From E44-bin32 sp041573795 (GTDB lineage: Bacteria; Chloroflexota; Anaerolineae; Anaerolineales; E44-bin32): a stretch of 19,540 bases of DNA. Location: positions 1 to 19,540 of the forward strand of contig JBFFQB010000065.1 of assembly GCA_041573795.1 (NCBI GenBank). The letters run 5' to 3'. A program made the position numbers and the translations under genes. The stretch's first letter is position 1. Each line of letters starts with the position of its first letter. This document shows positions 1 through 7,349 of the stretch, piece after piece. The notes beneath the pieces were generated by a model, which was not told the origin of the DNA, searched no databases, and worked only from the letters and a program-made list of their open reading frames with translations.

Positions 1-113
1 CCCTCATCCCGTTAAGGGAGTAAGACCGCAGAAAGACTATCTGTTTGATAGGCGGCAGGTGTAAGCACAGCAATGTGTTCAGCTAAGCCGTACTAATGGT
101 CGAGGGCTTAACC
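1..113 (+). rRNA. 23S ribosomal RNA, 3' end (partial)
   Basis: The sequence carries the highly conserved 3' terminal part of bacterial 23S rRNA. The stretch around 60-100 (GTAAGCACAGCAATGTGTTC, then AGCTAAGCCGTACTAAT) is the standard end of domain VI, and the molecule closes near GGGCTTAACC at about 104-113. The 5' part lies before the window. The exact 3' end is estimated from the family pattern. Confidence 0.95.
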
Positions 114-182
114 TGTGATGCGGAGAACTTGACGCTCTTCCCAGCTATTCGGAGTTATTAACAACTTATCTTTTGAAATTGT

Positions 183-302
183 CCCTTGGTGATAGAGGCG
201 GCGGAGATACACCTGGTCCCATCCCGAACCCAGAAGTTAAGCCCGTCAGCGCCGATGGTACTTGGCTGGAGACGGCCCGGGAGAGTAGGTCATTGCCAAG
301 GG
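183..302 (+). rRNA. 5S ribosomal RNA (complete)
   Basis: About 120 nt with the conserved 5S elements ACCTGGTCCCATCCCGAACC and AGAAGTTAAGCCC, then the GATGGTACTTGG and GGGAGAGTAGGTC blocks. The two ends pair as helix I: CCCTTGG at 183-189 with CCAAGGG at 296-302. It follows the 23S end after a spacer of about 70 nt, the usual linked rrn order, so it is co-transcribed with 23S rRNA. Short ORFs across it are spurious. Confidence 0.95.
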
Positions 303-322
303 GCTTTTCTTTTAACACTCTT

Positions 323-353
323 ACAGGCTCGTAAATCGAGCCTGTTTTCTTTT
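323..353 (+). terminator. rho-independent terminator of the rRNA operon
   Basis: A perfect 9-bp stem, ACAGGCTCG (323-331) with CGAGCCTGT (337-345), encloses a 5-nt loop and is followed by TTTCTTTT. It lies about 20 nt after the 5S rRNA and closes the rrn operon. Confidence 0.9.
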
Positions 354-478
354 CCGGTCAACCCAATGTCTCTTCCCGCCGGCTGATGGCGACAAAATTC
401 CTACGCGATGATGCCTTTTTCCGGTTGTCTCCAGTGCGAAATTCGCTCAAAATGATGGTGAGTATATTGGAGGACAAC

Positions 479-1708
479 GTGACAGATGAAGATGGCATGA
501 TCATGCAAGTCGAAGATATCGGTTGGGACGCGCGCCTGGCCGATCGAACAGCCGGGATGCGCAGCTCGGTCATCCGGGAGCTGCTCAAGCTAACCCTACA
601 ACCGGACATCATCTCGTTCGCCGGCGGCTTACCAGCGCCGGATTTTTTTCCCATTCGTGAATTTGACGAGGCAAGCAAATACGTTCTGCGAACTCAAGGT
701 GAGGTCGCGCTGCAATACAGTCCAACCGAAGGCTATCCACCTCTGAAAGCATTCCTGGCCGATATGATGTCGAAATACGGCATCCAGGTAGAACCCGAGA
801 ACATCTTGATGACCAATGGTTCTCAGCAGGGGCTGGATCTGATCGGAAAGTTGTTTATCGATGCGAACGACTGCATCATGTGCAGCCGACCGACGTACCT
901 GGGCGCATTGCAAGCCTGGAATGCTTATGAGGCCAACTATTGCAGCATACCGCTGGATGATGATGGCATACTTGTCGATGAGGTGGAGAGGGAGCTTAAA
1001 GGCGGAACCACACCCGTTTTTATCTATGTGCTGCCCAATTTCCATAACCCGGCCGGAACAACCCTCTCAGCTGCAAGGCGCGAGAAGCTGGTGGCGCTGG
1101 CCCGGGAGTACGACCTGGTGCTGGTGGAAGATGACCCCTATGGTGAGTTACGCTACGAAGGCGAAGATCTTACTCCCCTCTTCCGTATGGCGCCCGAACG
1201 AACCATCTACATGAGTACTTTCTCCAAGACGCTTGCCCCAGGAATCCGCTTGGCGTGGATCACTGCACCGAAACCGCTGATCGCCCGCCTCGTGCAGGCC
1301 AAACAAGGGGCTGATCTGCATACCGGAACCTATGTACAGATGATCGCAAATGATATCTGTGAGCGCGGGATCTTAAAGAGACACGTGAAGCGCTTGACAG
1401 AAGTCTACAGAAAGAGACGCAATGCAATGCTGGATGCCATCGCCGAGCATTGGCCTGAAGAGGTCAAATATACACGACCTGCTGGGGGTCTCTTCTTATG
1501 GGCCCGCACGCCTGAGGAAATCGATACCAGGGATCTGCTTGAAGCTGCGGTGGCCGAGAAAGTGGCCTATGTGCCCGGGTTTGCCTTTTACCCGGATGAG
1601 CAAGGTGGGCGCCATGCCATGCGCTTGAACTTCTCGTTTTCGCAGGAGCAGGTCATCAACGAAGGTATCTACCGGCTGGGCACGGTGATCAAACGTGCCC
1701 TCGCCTGA
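479..1708 (+). CDS. PLP-dependent aminotransferase, class I/II (2-aminoadipate aminotransferase-like)
   Basis: Predicted cytoplasmic fold-type I pyridoxal-phosphate aminotransferase of about 409 residues, in the group that includes LysN-type 2-aminoadipate transaminases and the catalytic half of MocR regulators. Typical group motifs are ADRTAGMRSSVIRELL and SFAGGLPAPDFFP near the N-terminus, TNGSQQGLDL, YVLPNFHNPAG, VEDDPYGELRY, and STFSKTLAPGIRLAW, whose lysine (codon at 1226) would form the PLP aldimine. The frame is open from an ATG at 386. The GTG at 479 is preferred because a strong GGAGGA (469-474) sits 4 nt upstream and the family normally has only a short leader before the WDARLADRT segment. 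The 31 extra residues from 386 are atypical. The exact amino-acid substrate cannot be read from the sequence. It stands alone after the rrn terminator. Confidence 0.9.
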   Translation: MTDEDGMIMQVEDIGWDARLADRTAGMRSSVIRELLKLTLQPDIISFAGGLPAPDFFPIREFDEASKYVLRTQGEVALQYSPTEGYPPLKAFLADMMSKYGIQVEPENILMTNGSQQGLDLIGKLFIDANDCIMCSRPTYLGALQAWNAYEANYCSIPLDDDGILVDEVERELKGGTTPVFIYVLPNFHNPAGTTLSAARREKLVALAREYDLVLVEDDPYGELRYEGEDLTPLFRMAPERTIYMSTFSKTLAPGIRLAWITAPKPLIARLVQAKQGADLHTGTYVQMIANDICERGILKRHVKRLTEVYRKRRNAMLDAIAEHWPEEVKYTRPAGGLFLWARTPEEIDTRDLLEAAVAEKVAYVPGFAFYPDEQGGRHAMRLNFSFSQEQVINEGIYRLGTVIKRALA

Positions 1709-1766
1709 AGGGTGAGATTCAGAGACAGAGCCAGTCTTTACCGACTTACGCGCAGCTTCCAAGCAC

Positions 1767-1795
1767 TTGAAGTTTCAGCCAGCCTTACCTACACT
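1767..1795 (+). promoter_or_regulatory. candidate sigma-A promoter for the Roadblock operon
   Basis: TTGAAG (1767-1772), a 17-bp spacer and TACACT (1790-1795) match four of six positions of each sigma-70/sigma-A hexamer. They lie about 31 bp before the ATG at 1826. No strong ribosome binding site is visible before that ATG, which would suit a short leader. Pattern-based only. Confidence 0.35.
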
Positions 1796-1825
1796 TGGAA
1801 GGAATACGCTGATTGCGACTAGCCT

Positions 1826-2245
1826 ATGGATGATTTCGACAGCGGACAATGGGACGCACTTTTTGCTGGTGATGAGGATACCCGCGTGGTGCGGGCCGCA
1901 GGAACAGCCTCTGAGACGTTTAGCGTCGAAGAGTTTTGTGAGGTCCCAGGTGTCAAAGGCGCGATTCGGGTAGCACTGGATGGGGCGTTGCAGGCACATT
2001 CACTTGCCGAATCCCCCGAGCAAGCCGCGGCTATTACGACCTACCTGGGTGCCTCGGCCCGCCAGGTTGGCGCCACCATGGGTTACCGAAACTTTGATCA
2101 TGCCGTCCTTAATTTTGACAGCGGTGGAGATCCTGTACTCGTATTTCGCCAGGGATCTTCCTTTGTGGGTTTGCTCCTGGAAGAGGATATTGCACCGAGC
2201 CATATCATTTCCAGGATCAGAGAGCGATCAGGGGGCGGAGAGTGA
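1826..2245 (+). CDS. Roadblock/LC7-like protein, first of a tandem pair
   Basis: A 139-residue soluble protein with no signal peptide or membrane segment. Residues about 35-130 fit the small alpha/beta Roadblock/LC7 (MglB-like) fold: VPGVKGAIRVALDGALQAHS, then a helix rich in Ala (AAAITTYLGASARQVGATMG), then HAVLNFDSGGDPVLVFRQG and SSFVGLLLEEDI strands. Such proteins dimerise and, where studied (MglB), act as GTPase-activating or scaffold partners of small Ras-like GTPases. An in-frame TAG at 1820 forces the start to be at or after 1826. The stop overlaps the next start by 4 nt (GTGA), so the two genes are translationally coupled. No GTPase gene is in the window, so its partner is unknown. 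Confidence 0.7.
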   Translation: MDDFDSGQWDALFAGDEDTRVVRAAGTASETFSVEEFCEVPGVKGAIRVALDGALQAHSLAESPEQAAAITTYLGASARQVGATMGYRNFDHAVLNFDSGGDPVLVFRQGSSFVGLLLEEDIAPSHIISRIRERSGGGE

Positions 2246-2829
2246 GCGAGCAGGTCCAAGTTTTCATGGATCAGTTGGCTGCGCTGGTTGGCGTGCAGGG
2301 GGCATTCATTTTCGATTCGCAAGGGAAGATCCTGCAATACTCAACCCCGATGAAAGTTTCCCGGGATAAAGGGGTTGCGCTTGCACGAACACTCGCTCGA
2401 ACCTTGACAGGTTTGTCCACGGTTCATGGCTCAACGATGCTGGGTATAGACCTAACATATGAAGAGGGGCGGCTGGTTCTAAAGGGGATTGAACGCGGGG
2501 GACTTTGCATCATCTGTGAGCGGCAATTGAACTACTCCTTGCTAAACATCACCCTTGAACAAGGATTGCGCTTACTGCGCGACAGCAAGCAAGAAGAGAG
2601 AAGTGAAGAAAGTACAAATAGGGTTGATAGGTTGAAAGACATCGCAACTGAGATGCTTGGAGAGCATGCCAATAGAGTTATTTCAATCCTGGAGAGTGCA
2701 GGTTCAGATGCAGGCGAACTTGAGGATGCTATTCAGCAGGCAGAGAACATGACCCGCATGTTTATCGATAAAAATCTAGCAGGTGAGATGGCACAGCGAA
2801 TGCGAGATCTGCTGATGGCCTCTCGTTGA
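2242..2829 (+). CDS. Roadblock/LC7 domain protein with helical C-terminal region
   Basis: A 195-residue soluble protein starting with GTG inside the stop of the preceding gene. Residues about 1-115 read as a Roadblock/LC7 domain: LVGVQGAFIFDSQGKILQYS is the classic opening strand-turn-strand, followed by helix 2 (ALARTLARTLTGLST), LTYEEGRLVLKGI and GGLCIICERQLNYSLLNITL. Residues about 118-195 are charged and mostly helical (EMLGEHANRVISILESAG onward), resembling the helical regions appended to other bacterial Roadblock proteins. It may form a heterodimer with the preceding Roadblock protein; this is inferred from the overlap and shared fold. Function in the cell is unknown. Convergent evidence from codon usage and operon position makes the gene itself secure. 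Confidence 0.75.
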   Translation: MSEQVQVFMDQLAALVGVQGAFIFDSQGKILQYSTPMKVSRDKGVALARTLARTLTGLSTVHGSTMLGIDLTYEEGRLVLKGIERGGLCIICERQLNYSLLNITLEQGLRLLRDSKQEERSEESTNRVDRLKDIATEMLGEHANRVISILESAGSDAGELEDAIQQAENMTRMFIDKNLAGEMAQRMRDLLMASR

Positions 2830-2842
2830 GGGGAGTAGCACG

Positions 2843-3154
2843 ATGATTTACATTTCCTATCTTCTTAGTTCATTAGGGATCCTGGTGATGGTAATCAATG
2901 TGGTGCTGGCATTTCGTTTACGGCGTAAGCTTATCGGCGGGGAGATCCGCTCGCGGTGGAATCTATTGACGAACTTCATCCTGCTCTTCTTGTTCGGATA
3001 TATCCTCTCGCCCTTGCTCCTGGTTATCTCTGCCCCGGTTGAATACATGGGCATCATGGTATTCTTGATCTTCTTGTTTGGTGCGATTTTCATCTGGATC
3101 GTGATCAGGATTATCCGGGAAACCCTGGCGGTGATGGGGCTGCTTAAAGAGTAA
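2843..3154 (+). CDS. small three-helix membrane protein of unknown function
   Basis: A 103-residue protein with three hydrophobic segments, about residues 4-24, 41-63 and 68-92. A strongly basic loop (RLRRKLIGGEIRSRW) after the first suggests that this loop faces the cytoplasm. It starts 13 nt after the Roadblock gene, with GAGGGGAG (2828-2835) 7 nt before the ATG, so it is the third gene of the same operon. I do not recognise the family. Its position suggests that it could anchor the two Roadblock proteins to the membrane, but nothing in the sequence proves this. A terminator follows at 3184. Confidence 0.7.
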   Translation: MIYISYLLSSLGILVMVINVVLAFRLRRKLIGGEIRSRWNLLTNFILLFLFGYILSPLLLVISAPVEYMGIMVFLIFLFGAIFIWIVIRIIRETLAVMGLLKE

Positions 3155-3183
3155 CCTATCGCTGCTCGCATACTCTCATAATC

Positions 3184-3216
3184 AAATGACTGGGTGATCA
3201 TCCCGGTCATTTTTTA
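3184..3216 (+). terminator. rho-independent terminator of the Roadblock operon
   Basis: AAATGAC (3184-3190) pairs with GTCATTT (3206-3212), and an inner GGG/CCC closes over the loop. The run TTTTTT at 3210-3215 follows. It sits about 30 nt after the stop of the membrane protein gene. The next 110 nt (3217-3326) hold no recognisable gene or clear promoter. Confidence 0.85.
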
Positions 3217-3326
3217 TCTACCACCCCAGATGTAATTCGCAACACCCTGCAGAGACCCGCGTAGAGGATCATGAAGGCAGAAGCTTGAGGATCTTTGGAT
3301 TCTCGGAGCCAACGGGGAGTCATAAA

Positions 3327-4343
3327 ATGTAAAAGTACTGCGTAATCCTAATTCTGAGTATGACAGCGCTGAGCGCATGTTCAGTAGCCTCCGTGCCTCA
3401 GACTGGCCTGGCCCTGCTTGATAGTCTAAGCCAAGGAATATGTGAAGGGAGAGCTGTACATGAATTCAATAAGCCTGCCCCTCCTGAAATACTGCAATGG
3501 TTCGAAAAGCGACTGCAGGGTGTTATAGAAAGGGCGCCGGTCGTCCAGTTTGATACTCGATCTCGTTTTGTCATCTTGAGTGATTGCCACGGTGGTATCA
3601 AGGATCAGGGGGATGTCTTTGTAAAAAACGAGGCTCTGTACCTGCAGGCTTTGGAATACTACCTCGACGAGGGCTTCACCTACATCGAAGCTGGAGATGG
3701 CGATGAGCTATGGAGGGACTACGACTTTTAGGATATCCAATATGCCTACCCGAAGGTGTTTAAACTTCTTCATGCGTTCAACGCCAGCTCCCGTCTGCAC
3801 ATTCTCCTGGGCAATCACGACACCCCGAGCGATCCTGTTGGCAACCTGAAAGGTGATTTCGGTCTTAGCGAGGCTTTGCTTCTTGTAGAGAAGGACGCGG
3901 GGTATGCAGTTCTGATCCTACATGGACACCAAGCCGAGCTATTTAGTGATCGGCTCAAACCGATAAGCCGGTTGGTGGTAAACACGATTTGGCAACGTCT
4001 GAAGGGAATTCCGTTGGCTCAAAGACTACATCAAGCCGTAATGCAACGTGAACATGTCCGGATCCAGATACTCATGGCGAACTGGGCGAGCCGTAATCAT
4101 ACCGTCGTCATCAGCGGCCACACCCATCAGTTGCACTTCCCCGGATTTTTGTATCCAGCCACGTTCAACGGCGGTACCTGTTCCAATGCGGGTCATATCT
4201 TCGGGCTTGAGCTTGTAGACTCGCAGATCACACCGATCGTTTGGCAGGAGCAAAATTCAACCGGGGGAAATCCGGAAATTGCCAAACGGACTCTTTCACT
4301 GACGCCCTACGATATGGGGGCTATGCCCACTCCAAATCGTTAA
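3327..4343 (+). pseudogene. calcineurin-like metallophosphatase interrupted by in-frame stop codons
   Basis: Two open segments (3360-3731 and 3756-4343) lie in the same frame and together give a whole metallophosphoesterase, separated only by a TAG at 3729-3731. All metal-binding blocks are present: VILSDCHGG, EAGDGDELW, LLGNHDTPS, LILHGHQAE and VISGHTHQLHFP. The TAG falls between DYDF and DIQYAYPKVF, where related proteins commonly have Glu, so GAG to TAG is the simplest change. A second lesion is suggested at the start. An ATG at 3327 with GGGGAG 7 nt upstream is followed at once by TAA (3330-3332) and then by codons for KYCVILILSMTALSAC, a textbook lipoprotein signal ending in a lipobox. 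AAA to TAA at codon 2 would explain it. A shortened product from ATG 3360 remains possible. It ends in a 4-nt overlap with the convergent acyltransferase gene. Confidence 0.75.
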
Positions 4344-5239
4344 AGCGCCTCATGGTCTGGGAGCAACTGAGCCGCCTTCTCCTTAATAACCGTCATGATC
4401 GCCGTGCGGCGCTCTTTGGGAGTCATCCCGGTGAAGAGCAGCGGTCGGCTGAGGGCAATCTTCGGAGTAAGTGGCAAAGTCTTGGAGCGAACAAGGTGCT
4501 TGATCGCCTGCAGTGCTTCGGCGATCTTCTGACGATCACGCAGGTTCTTCTTTAGATACACGAGTGGATGATGCAGGCTGTTCTTCTCCAGGACCCCGCT
4601 GACCATCGAGATAACCACCCGGGTGTCCGGTACCGAACGAATCATGATTTCTACACTGGAGGACCAGCGCTCGATTGCTTCACGCATCCCGGGCAGGACG
4701 GCTGGATCAGGTTCGATGTTTCCGCCAGGGAAAATTATTAGTGCCCCACCTGAGCGAAGATGGCGAATGGCATCGCGCACAACGGTGAGACGCTCGTGGG
4801 TTTGCTTGGTGGTGTAGATTACGTGTTCGCGCAGCACCTGCAAGTTGGTAAAAAAAGGCAGATGGCTAACAACAATCTTTAAATCTGTCCGGGGTAAGGA
4901 ACTCGCAACCACGAAGCCATCGATCATGCCCGGATGATTGGAGGCAACCAGCAGCGGACCCTCGATTGGGGTGGCAGCCTCGCGGATAACTTGAACCTCG
5001 TGGGCAAATTGCTGCACCATCCAGCGACTGGCCTCGGGTAAACCGAACTCGCGCACCCGTAATTCAAATTCCGCTGAAAGGGCGGCCAAGCGTGAGGCTG
5101 GTTTCCGGAATAAGGCACGCAGAGCCTTGCCAGTTAATGCTTCTTTTGTTGCCCCAAAGAGCTTATAGACCTCGTAGAGAAGCGATTCCTGGAGTTGACG
5201 AAGGTATTCTTGTGAGGGCTGAAGTTTCCGTTTTTCCAT
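4340..5239 (-). CDS. PlsC-like glycerophospholipid acyltransferase domain protein
   Basis: A 299-residue protein with the acyltransferase (PlsC/LPLAT) core. ASNHPGMID at about residues 99-107 supplies the catalytic HX4D motif, and IIFPGGNIEP at about 168-177 is the FPEG-type motif with Gly in place of Glu. YTTKQTHERL between them holds further basic residues. Members transfer acyl chains to lysophospholipids or other hydroxyl acceptors at the inner face of the membrane. The acceptor here is unknown. There is no signal peptide. The first 90 residues are helical and charged and not part of the core. It lies 99 bp downstream of the lipoprotein hydrolase gene on the same strand and may share its transcript. 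Its stop overlaps the end of the broken phosphatase by 4 bp. Confidence 0.85.
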   Translation of the reverse strand: MEKRKLQPSQEYLRQLQESLLYEVYKLFGATKEALTGKALRALFRKPASRLAALSAEFELRVREFGLPEASRWMVQQFAHEVQVIREAATPIEGPLLVASNHPGMIDGFVVASSLPRTDLKIVVSHLPFFTNLQVLREHVIYTTKQTHERLTVVRDAIRHLRSGGALIIFPGGNIEPDPAVLPGMREAIERWSSSVEIMIRSVPDTRVVISMVSGVLEKNSLHHPLVYLKKNLRDRQKIAEALQAIKHLVRSKTLPLTPKIALSRPLLFTGMTPKERRTAIMTVIKEKAAQLLPDHEAL

Positions 5240-5338
5240 TGCCTGTCAATCCATATGATAGACCCATATTCAATCGCTTGTCTATCCAATATGACACGCA
5301 ATGGGAAGGACCGGGATTCAGCCCGGACAAATTATTCC

Positions 5339-6487
5339 CTATGGATGGATCATTGGCAGCTCGAATCGATACGGGTGAGAGTAGCCCTGTCCAACCACGA
5401 GACTGATTTCTCCCCGGCTATTGTCATAAACAATCGACCACTGTGTGCGTGATCCTTCACCGTCCTGGGAAACCGAGGCAAGCATATCCATCAACTGTTG
5501 CTGGGATAGCTGCCCGGAGAGATCCTCTAAAGCTTGCTCCATTTTGTCAAAGCGCCAGCATTGATTTTCATGTGCTTGATTAGATTGGCCTAGTAAAAAA
5601 TTCGTAGCAACCTGCCAATCTTTCTTGGATTCCAACACGACAATCTCGCCCTGGATATATTCCACCACTACCGAACGCCCATTTGCATCGCTGATCAGAT
5701 AATGCAAAGCCGGACCGCCCCCCCAAATTGGTTTGACGCTCGTAAGGATTTTGAGCGCTGCATCCACATCTTCAGCTTGATTGAGAATCCTGCGCATCAG
5801 AGCGAGAGAGCCAACGGTTTCCAAAGAGGGATCCTCGGGCAAGTCGCTGTAGGGAACGGCTGCCATTCCGATCACCAGCCCCCGAGAGTTCATACCATCG
5901 AAGGGCATTGTATATGTCTCTAACAGCGGCATACGCTCCTCGAGCGTTAACTCATCCAAACGTTGAAGATCCGCATCGTTGAAAAAATACGCCAGGTCTA
6001 CCATTGAGACAGACTGATATCCGTCGATTGGCTGGTAGAAAAGCAGTAATGCTGGACTGTAGCGCCAATCAAAGTTACGACCGAACAAGCTAGCTTCCCG
6101 ATCATGAAAGACGGATACAAGTGCGCATCCCCACCGAGATTGGGAGTTTGGCCGCAGGGGCGCATCCTGAAACCAATCAAGGTCGATTGCTTGCATCGAA
6201 ACGGATTGTGTTCGACTGGGGCTATAGCTCATCACGTAGAGAGGATAGGGATCCACCTTTTGGAGCGAGGTCAAAGCTTCGCGTTCAGGGCTTGATAAAC
6301 CCTGAGAGCCCTCATAAGCAGAGAGGCTGGGGATAAGAGGGACGACCGTCTTACGTCTCGTCGCCGGGGTTGTACATGCGACAAGGCAGCAAACCTGTAG
6401 CAGGAATATGCATCCGAAGTAGAGAAGGCTCTTCCTCGCTTGAGTGGGGTGACTGAGGGGGATTGAACGAAAGATTGATCGGGACAT
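5339..6487 (-). CDS. lipoprotein Ntn-hydrolase, C45/choloylglycine-hydrolase-like
   Basis: A 382-residue exported lipoprotein. A basic N-terminus (RSIPLSHPTQARKS) and a hydrophobic segment end in the lipobox LVAC, with Cys38 as the lipidation site. The rest resembles linear-amide C-N hydrolases of the N-terminal-nucleophile superfamily (peptidase C45, acyl-CoA:6-APA acyltransferase, choloylglycine hydrolase). The block GCALVSVFHDREASLFGRNFDW contains a conserved-type Cys at about 121 followed by the GRNxDW motif, and GMNSRGLVIGM and a late NFLLG segment also fit. In this superfamily the Cys becomes the N-terminal nucleophile after self-cleavage, so residues 39-120 would be a propeptide still attached to the lipid anchor. 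The substrate is unknown. No strong Shine-Dalgarno is seen (AGGCAAATCA before ATG). Confidence 0.75.
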   Translation of the reverse strand: MSRSIFRSIPLSHPTQARKSLLYFGCIFLLQVCCLVACTTPATRRKTVVPLIPSLSAYEGSQGLSSPEREALTSLQKVDPYPLYVMSYSPSRTQSVSMQAIDLDWFQDAPLRPNSQSRWGCALVSVFHDREASLFGRNFDWRYSPALLLFYQPIDGYQSVSMVDLAYFFNDADLQRLDELTLEERMPLLETYTMPFDGMNSRGLVIGMAAVPYSDLPEDPSLETVGSLALMRRILNQAEDVDAALKILTSVKPIWGGGPALHYLISDANGRSVVVEYIQGEIVVLESKKDWQVATNFLLGQSNQAHENQCWRFDKMEQALEDLSGQLSQQQLMDMLASVSQDGEGSRTQWSIVYDNSRGEISLVVGQGYSHPYRFELPMIHP

Positions 6488-6493
6488 TGATTT

Positions 6494-6505
6494 GCCTGCG
6501 CAGGC
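6494..6505. promoter_or_regulatory. 12-bp perfect palindrome in a divergent intergenic region
   Basis: GCCTGCGCAGGC is self-complementary and lies between the divergent genes at 6487 (minus) and 6593 (plus), 6 bp upstream of the minus-strand start codon. It overlaps the only candidate ribosome binding site of that gene. It could be an operator half-site or chance. Confidence 0.25.
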
Positions 6506-6592
6506 GACGCGACTTCGGGCATACTTATACGTACAGGATCATGAAAGATACTTTTTACGCATAAACGGCGTTCAGATAACAGGATGGATGAT

Positions 6593-7264
6593 ATGGATAA
6601 GCGCATAATTTTTGTGATAGTCGTAGCTCTGACTCTCAGCGCCTGCACCTTCACGATAAGCTACGATGAAGGCTCTGGTGTTGTAGTAAATGAAACTCGG
6701 GAGGTTTCCGACTTTAATGCGGTTGCCTTTACCGGGATCGGAACGCTTTACATCACAGTGGGTGACGATGAATCGCTTGAGATTGAAGCGGAAGACAATA
6801 TCATCTCCCGGATTGTGACCGAAGTGCGGGGGGATCGACTTGAAATCAGCTTCGATAGTGATCGTTGGGAAACCTTGATCCGTCCAACGGAGCCAATCCG
6901 TTATTTCCTAACTGTGCAATCGCTGAAAGAAGTTAATCTCTCAGGATTAGGTGACGTACAGATAGAAGAATTACAGGCGGACAGGCTGGTACTTACTCTA
7001 AGTGGCGCGGGACGCGTGAAGGCTACTGGTGAGGCGGATCAACTTGAAATTAATGTGACCGGTGCCGGATCATTTGATGGTGCAGATCTTGTGAGTGAAC
7101 GAATAGATGTCAATTTGAGTGGGGCTGGTTCGGCAACGGTGTGGGCGACTGAATTCCTCGACGTGAATATATCGGGCCTGGGGAATGTGCGCTACTATGA
7201 TGATCCGGAGATCCGAGAGACGGTAACGGGATTAGGGAGTATGGAGAAACTGGGCGAGCGATAA
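6593..7264 (+). CDS. head-GIN domain (DUF2807) lipoprotein
   Basis: A 223-residue secreted lipoprotein. MDKRIIFVIVVALTLSAC is a short signal with a lipobox; Cys18 is the lipidation site. The mature part is a right-handed beta-solenoid-like repeat of the DUF2807/head-GIN type. It opens with ETREVSDFNAVAFTGIGTLYI and is followed by repeated units with the signature LSGxGx (VNLSGLGDVQI, LTLSGAGRVKA, INVTGAGSFDG, VNLSGAGSATV, VNISGLGNVRY). Such proteins are surface or periplasmic and their molecular role is mostly unknown. The ATG at 6593 is chosen over 6584 because AGGATGG (6581-6587) then lies at normal spacing and the signal starts with MDKR. It is a single-gene unit closed by the terminator at 7289. 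Confidence 0.85.
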   Translation: MDKRIIFVIVVALTLSACTFTISYDEGSGVVVNETREVSDFNAVAFTGIGTLYITVGDDESLEIEAEDNIISRIVTEVRGDRLEISFDSDRWETLIRPTEPIRYFLTVQSLKEVNLSGLGDVQIEELQADRLVLTLSGAGRVKATGEADQLEINVTGAGSFDGADLVSERIDVNLSGAGSATVWATEFLDVNISGLGNVRYYDDPEIRETVTGLGSMEKLGER

Positions 7265-7288
7265 TCTAACTGGTATTCGAAATAACTA

Positions 7289-7316
7289 ACGGCCACTACT
7301 CTGGTGGCCGTTTTTT
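7289..7316 (+). terminator. rho-independent terminator after the head-GIN gene
   Basis: CGGCCAC (7290-7296) pairs perfectly with GTGGCCG (7304-7310) over a 7-nt loop, followed by TTTTTT (7311-7316). The opposite strand gives the same stem with a weaker T-rich tail, so it might also help end the minus-strand operon whose last stop is at 7350. Confidence 0.9.
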
Positions 7317-7349
7317 ATGAAACCTGCACGCAACGCAATGATGATGGGG

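Noticed and set aside
186..386. 66-codon plus-strand ORF over the 5S rRNA and terminator
   Set aside because: It is translated from structural RNA and its terminator.
386..478. N-terminal extension of the aminotransferase from ATG 386
   Set aside because: The 31 residues do not resemble the family's N-terminus, no ribosome binding site precedes 386, and GGAGGA lies just before the GTG at 479.
3327..4343. Selenocysteine or pyrrolysine reading of the phosphatase stops
   Set aside because: The stops are TAA and TAG, not TGA. They do not fall on catalytic residues, and nothing in the window suggests pyrrolysine use.
5309..5324. CCGGG/CCCGG hairpin between the hydrolase and acyltransferase genes
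   Set aside because: Only 5 bp with no T-run on either strand; not supported as a terminator.
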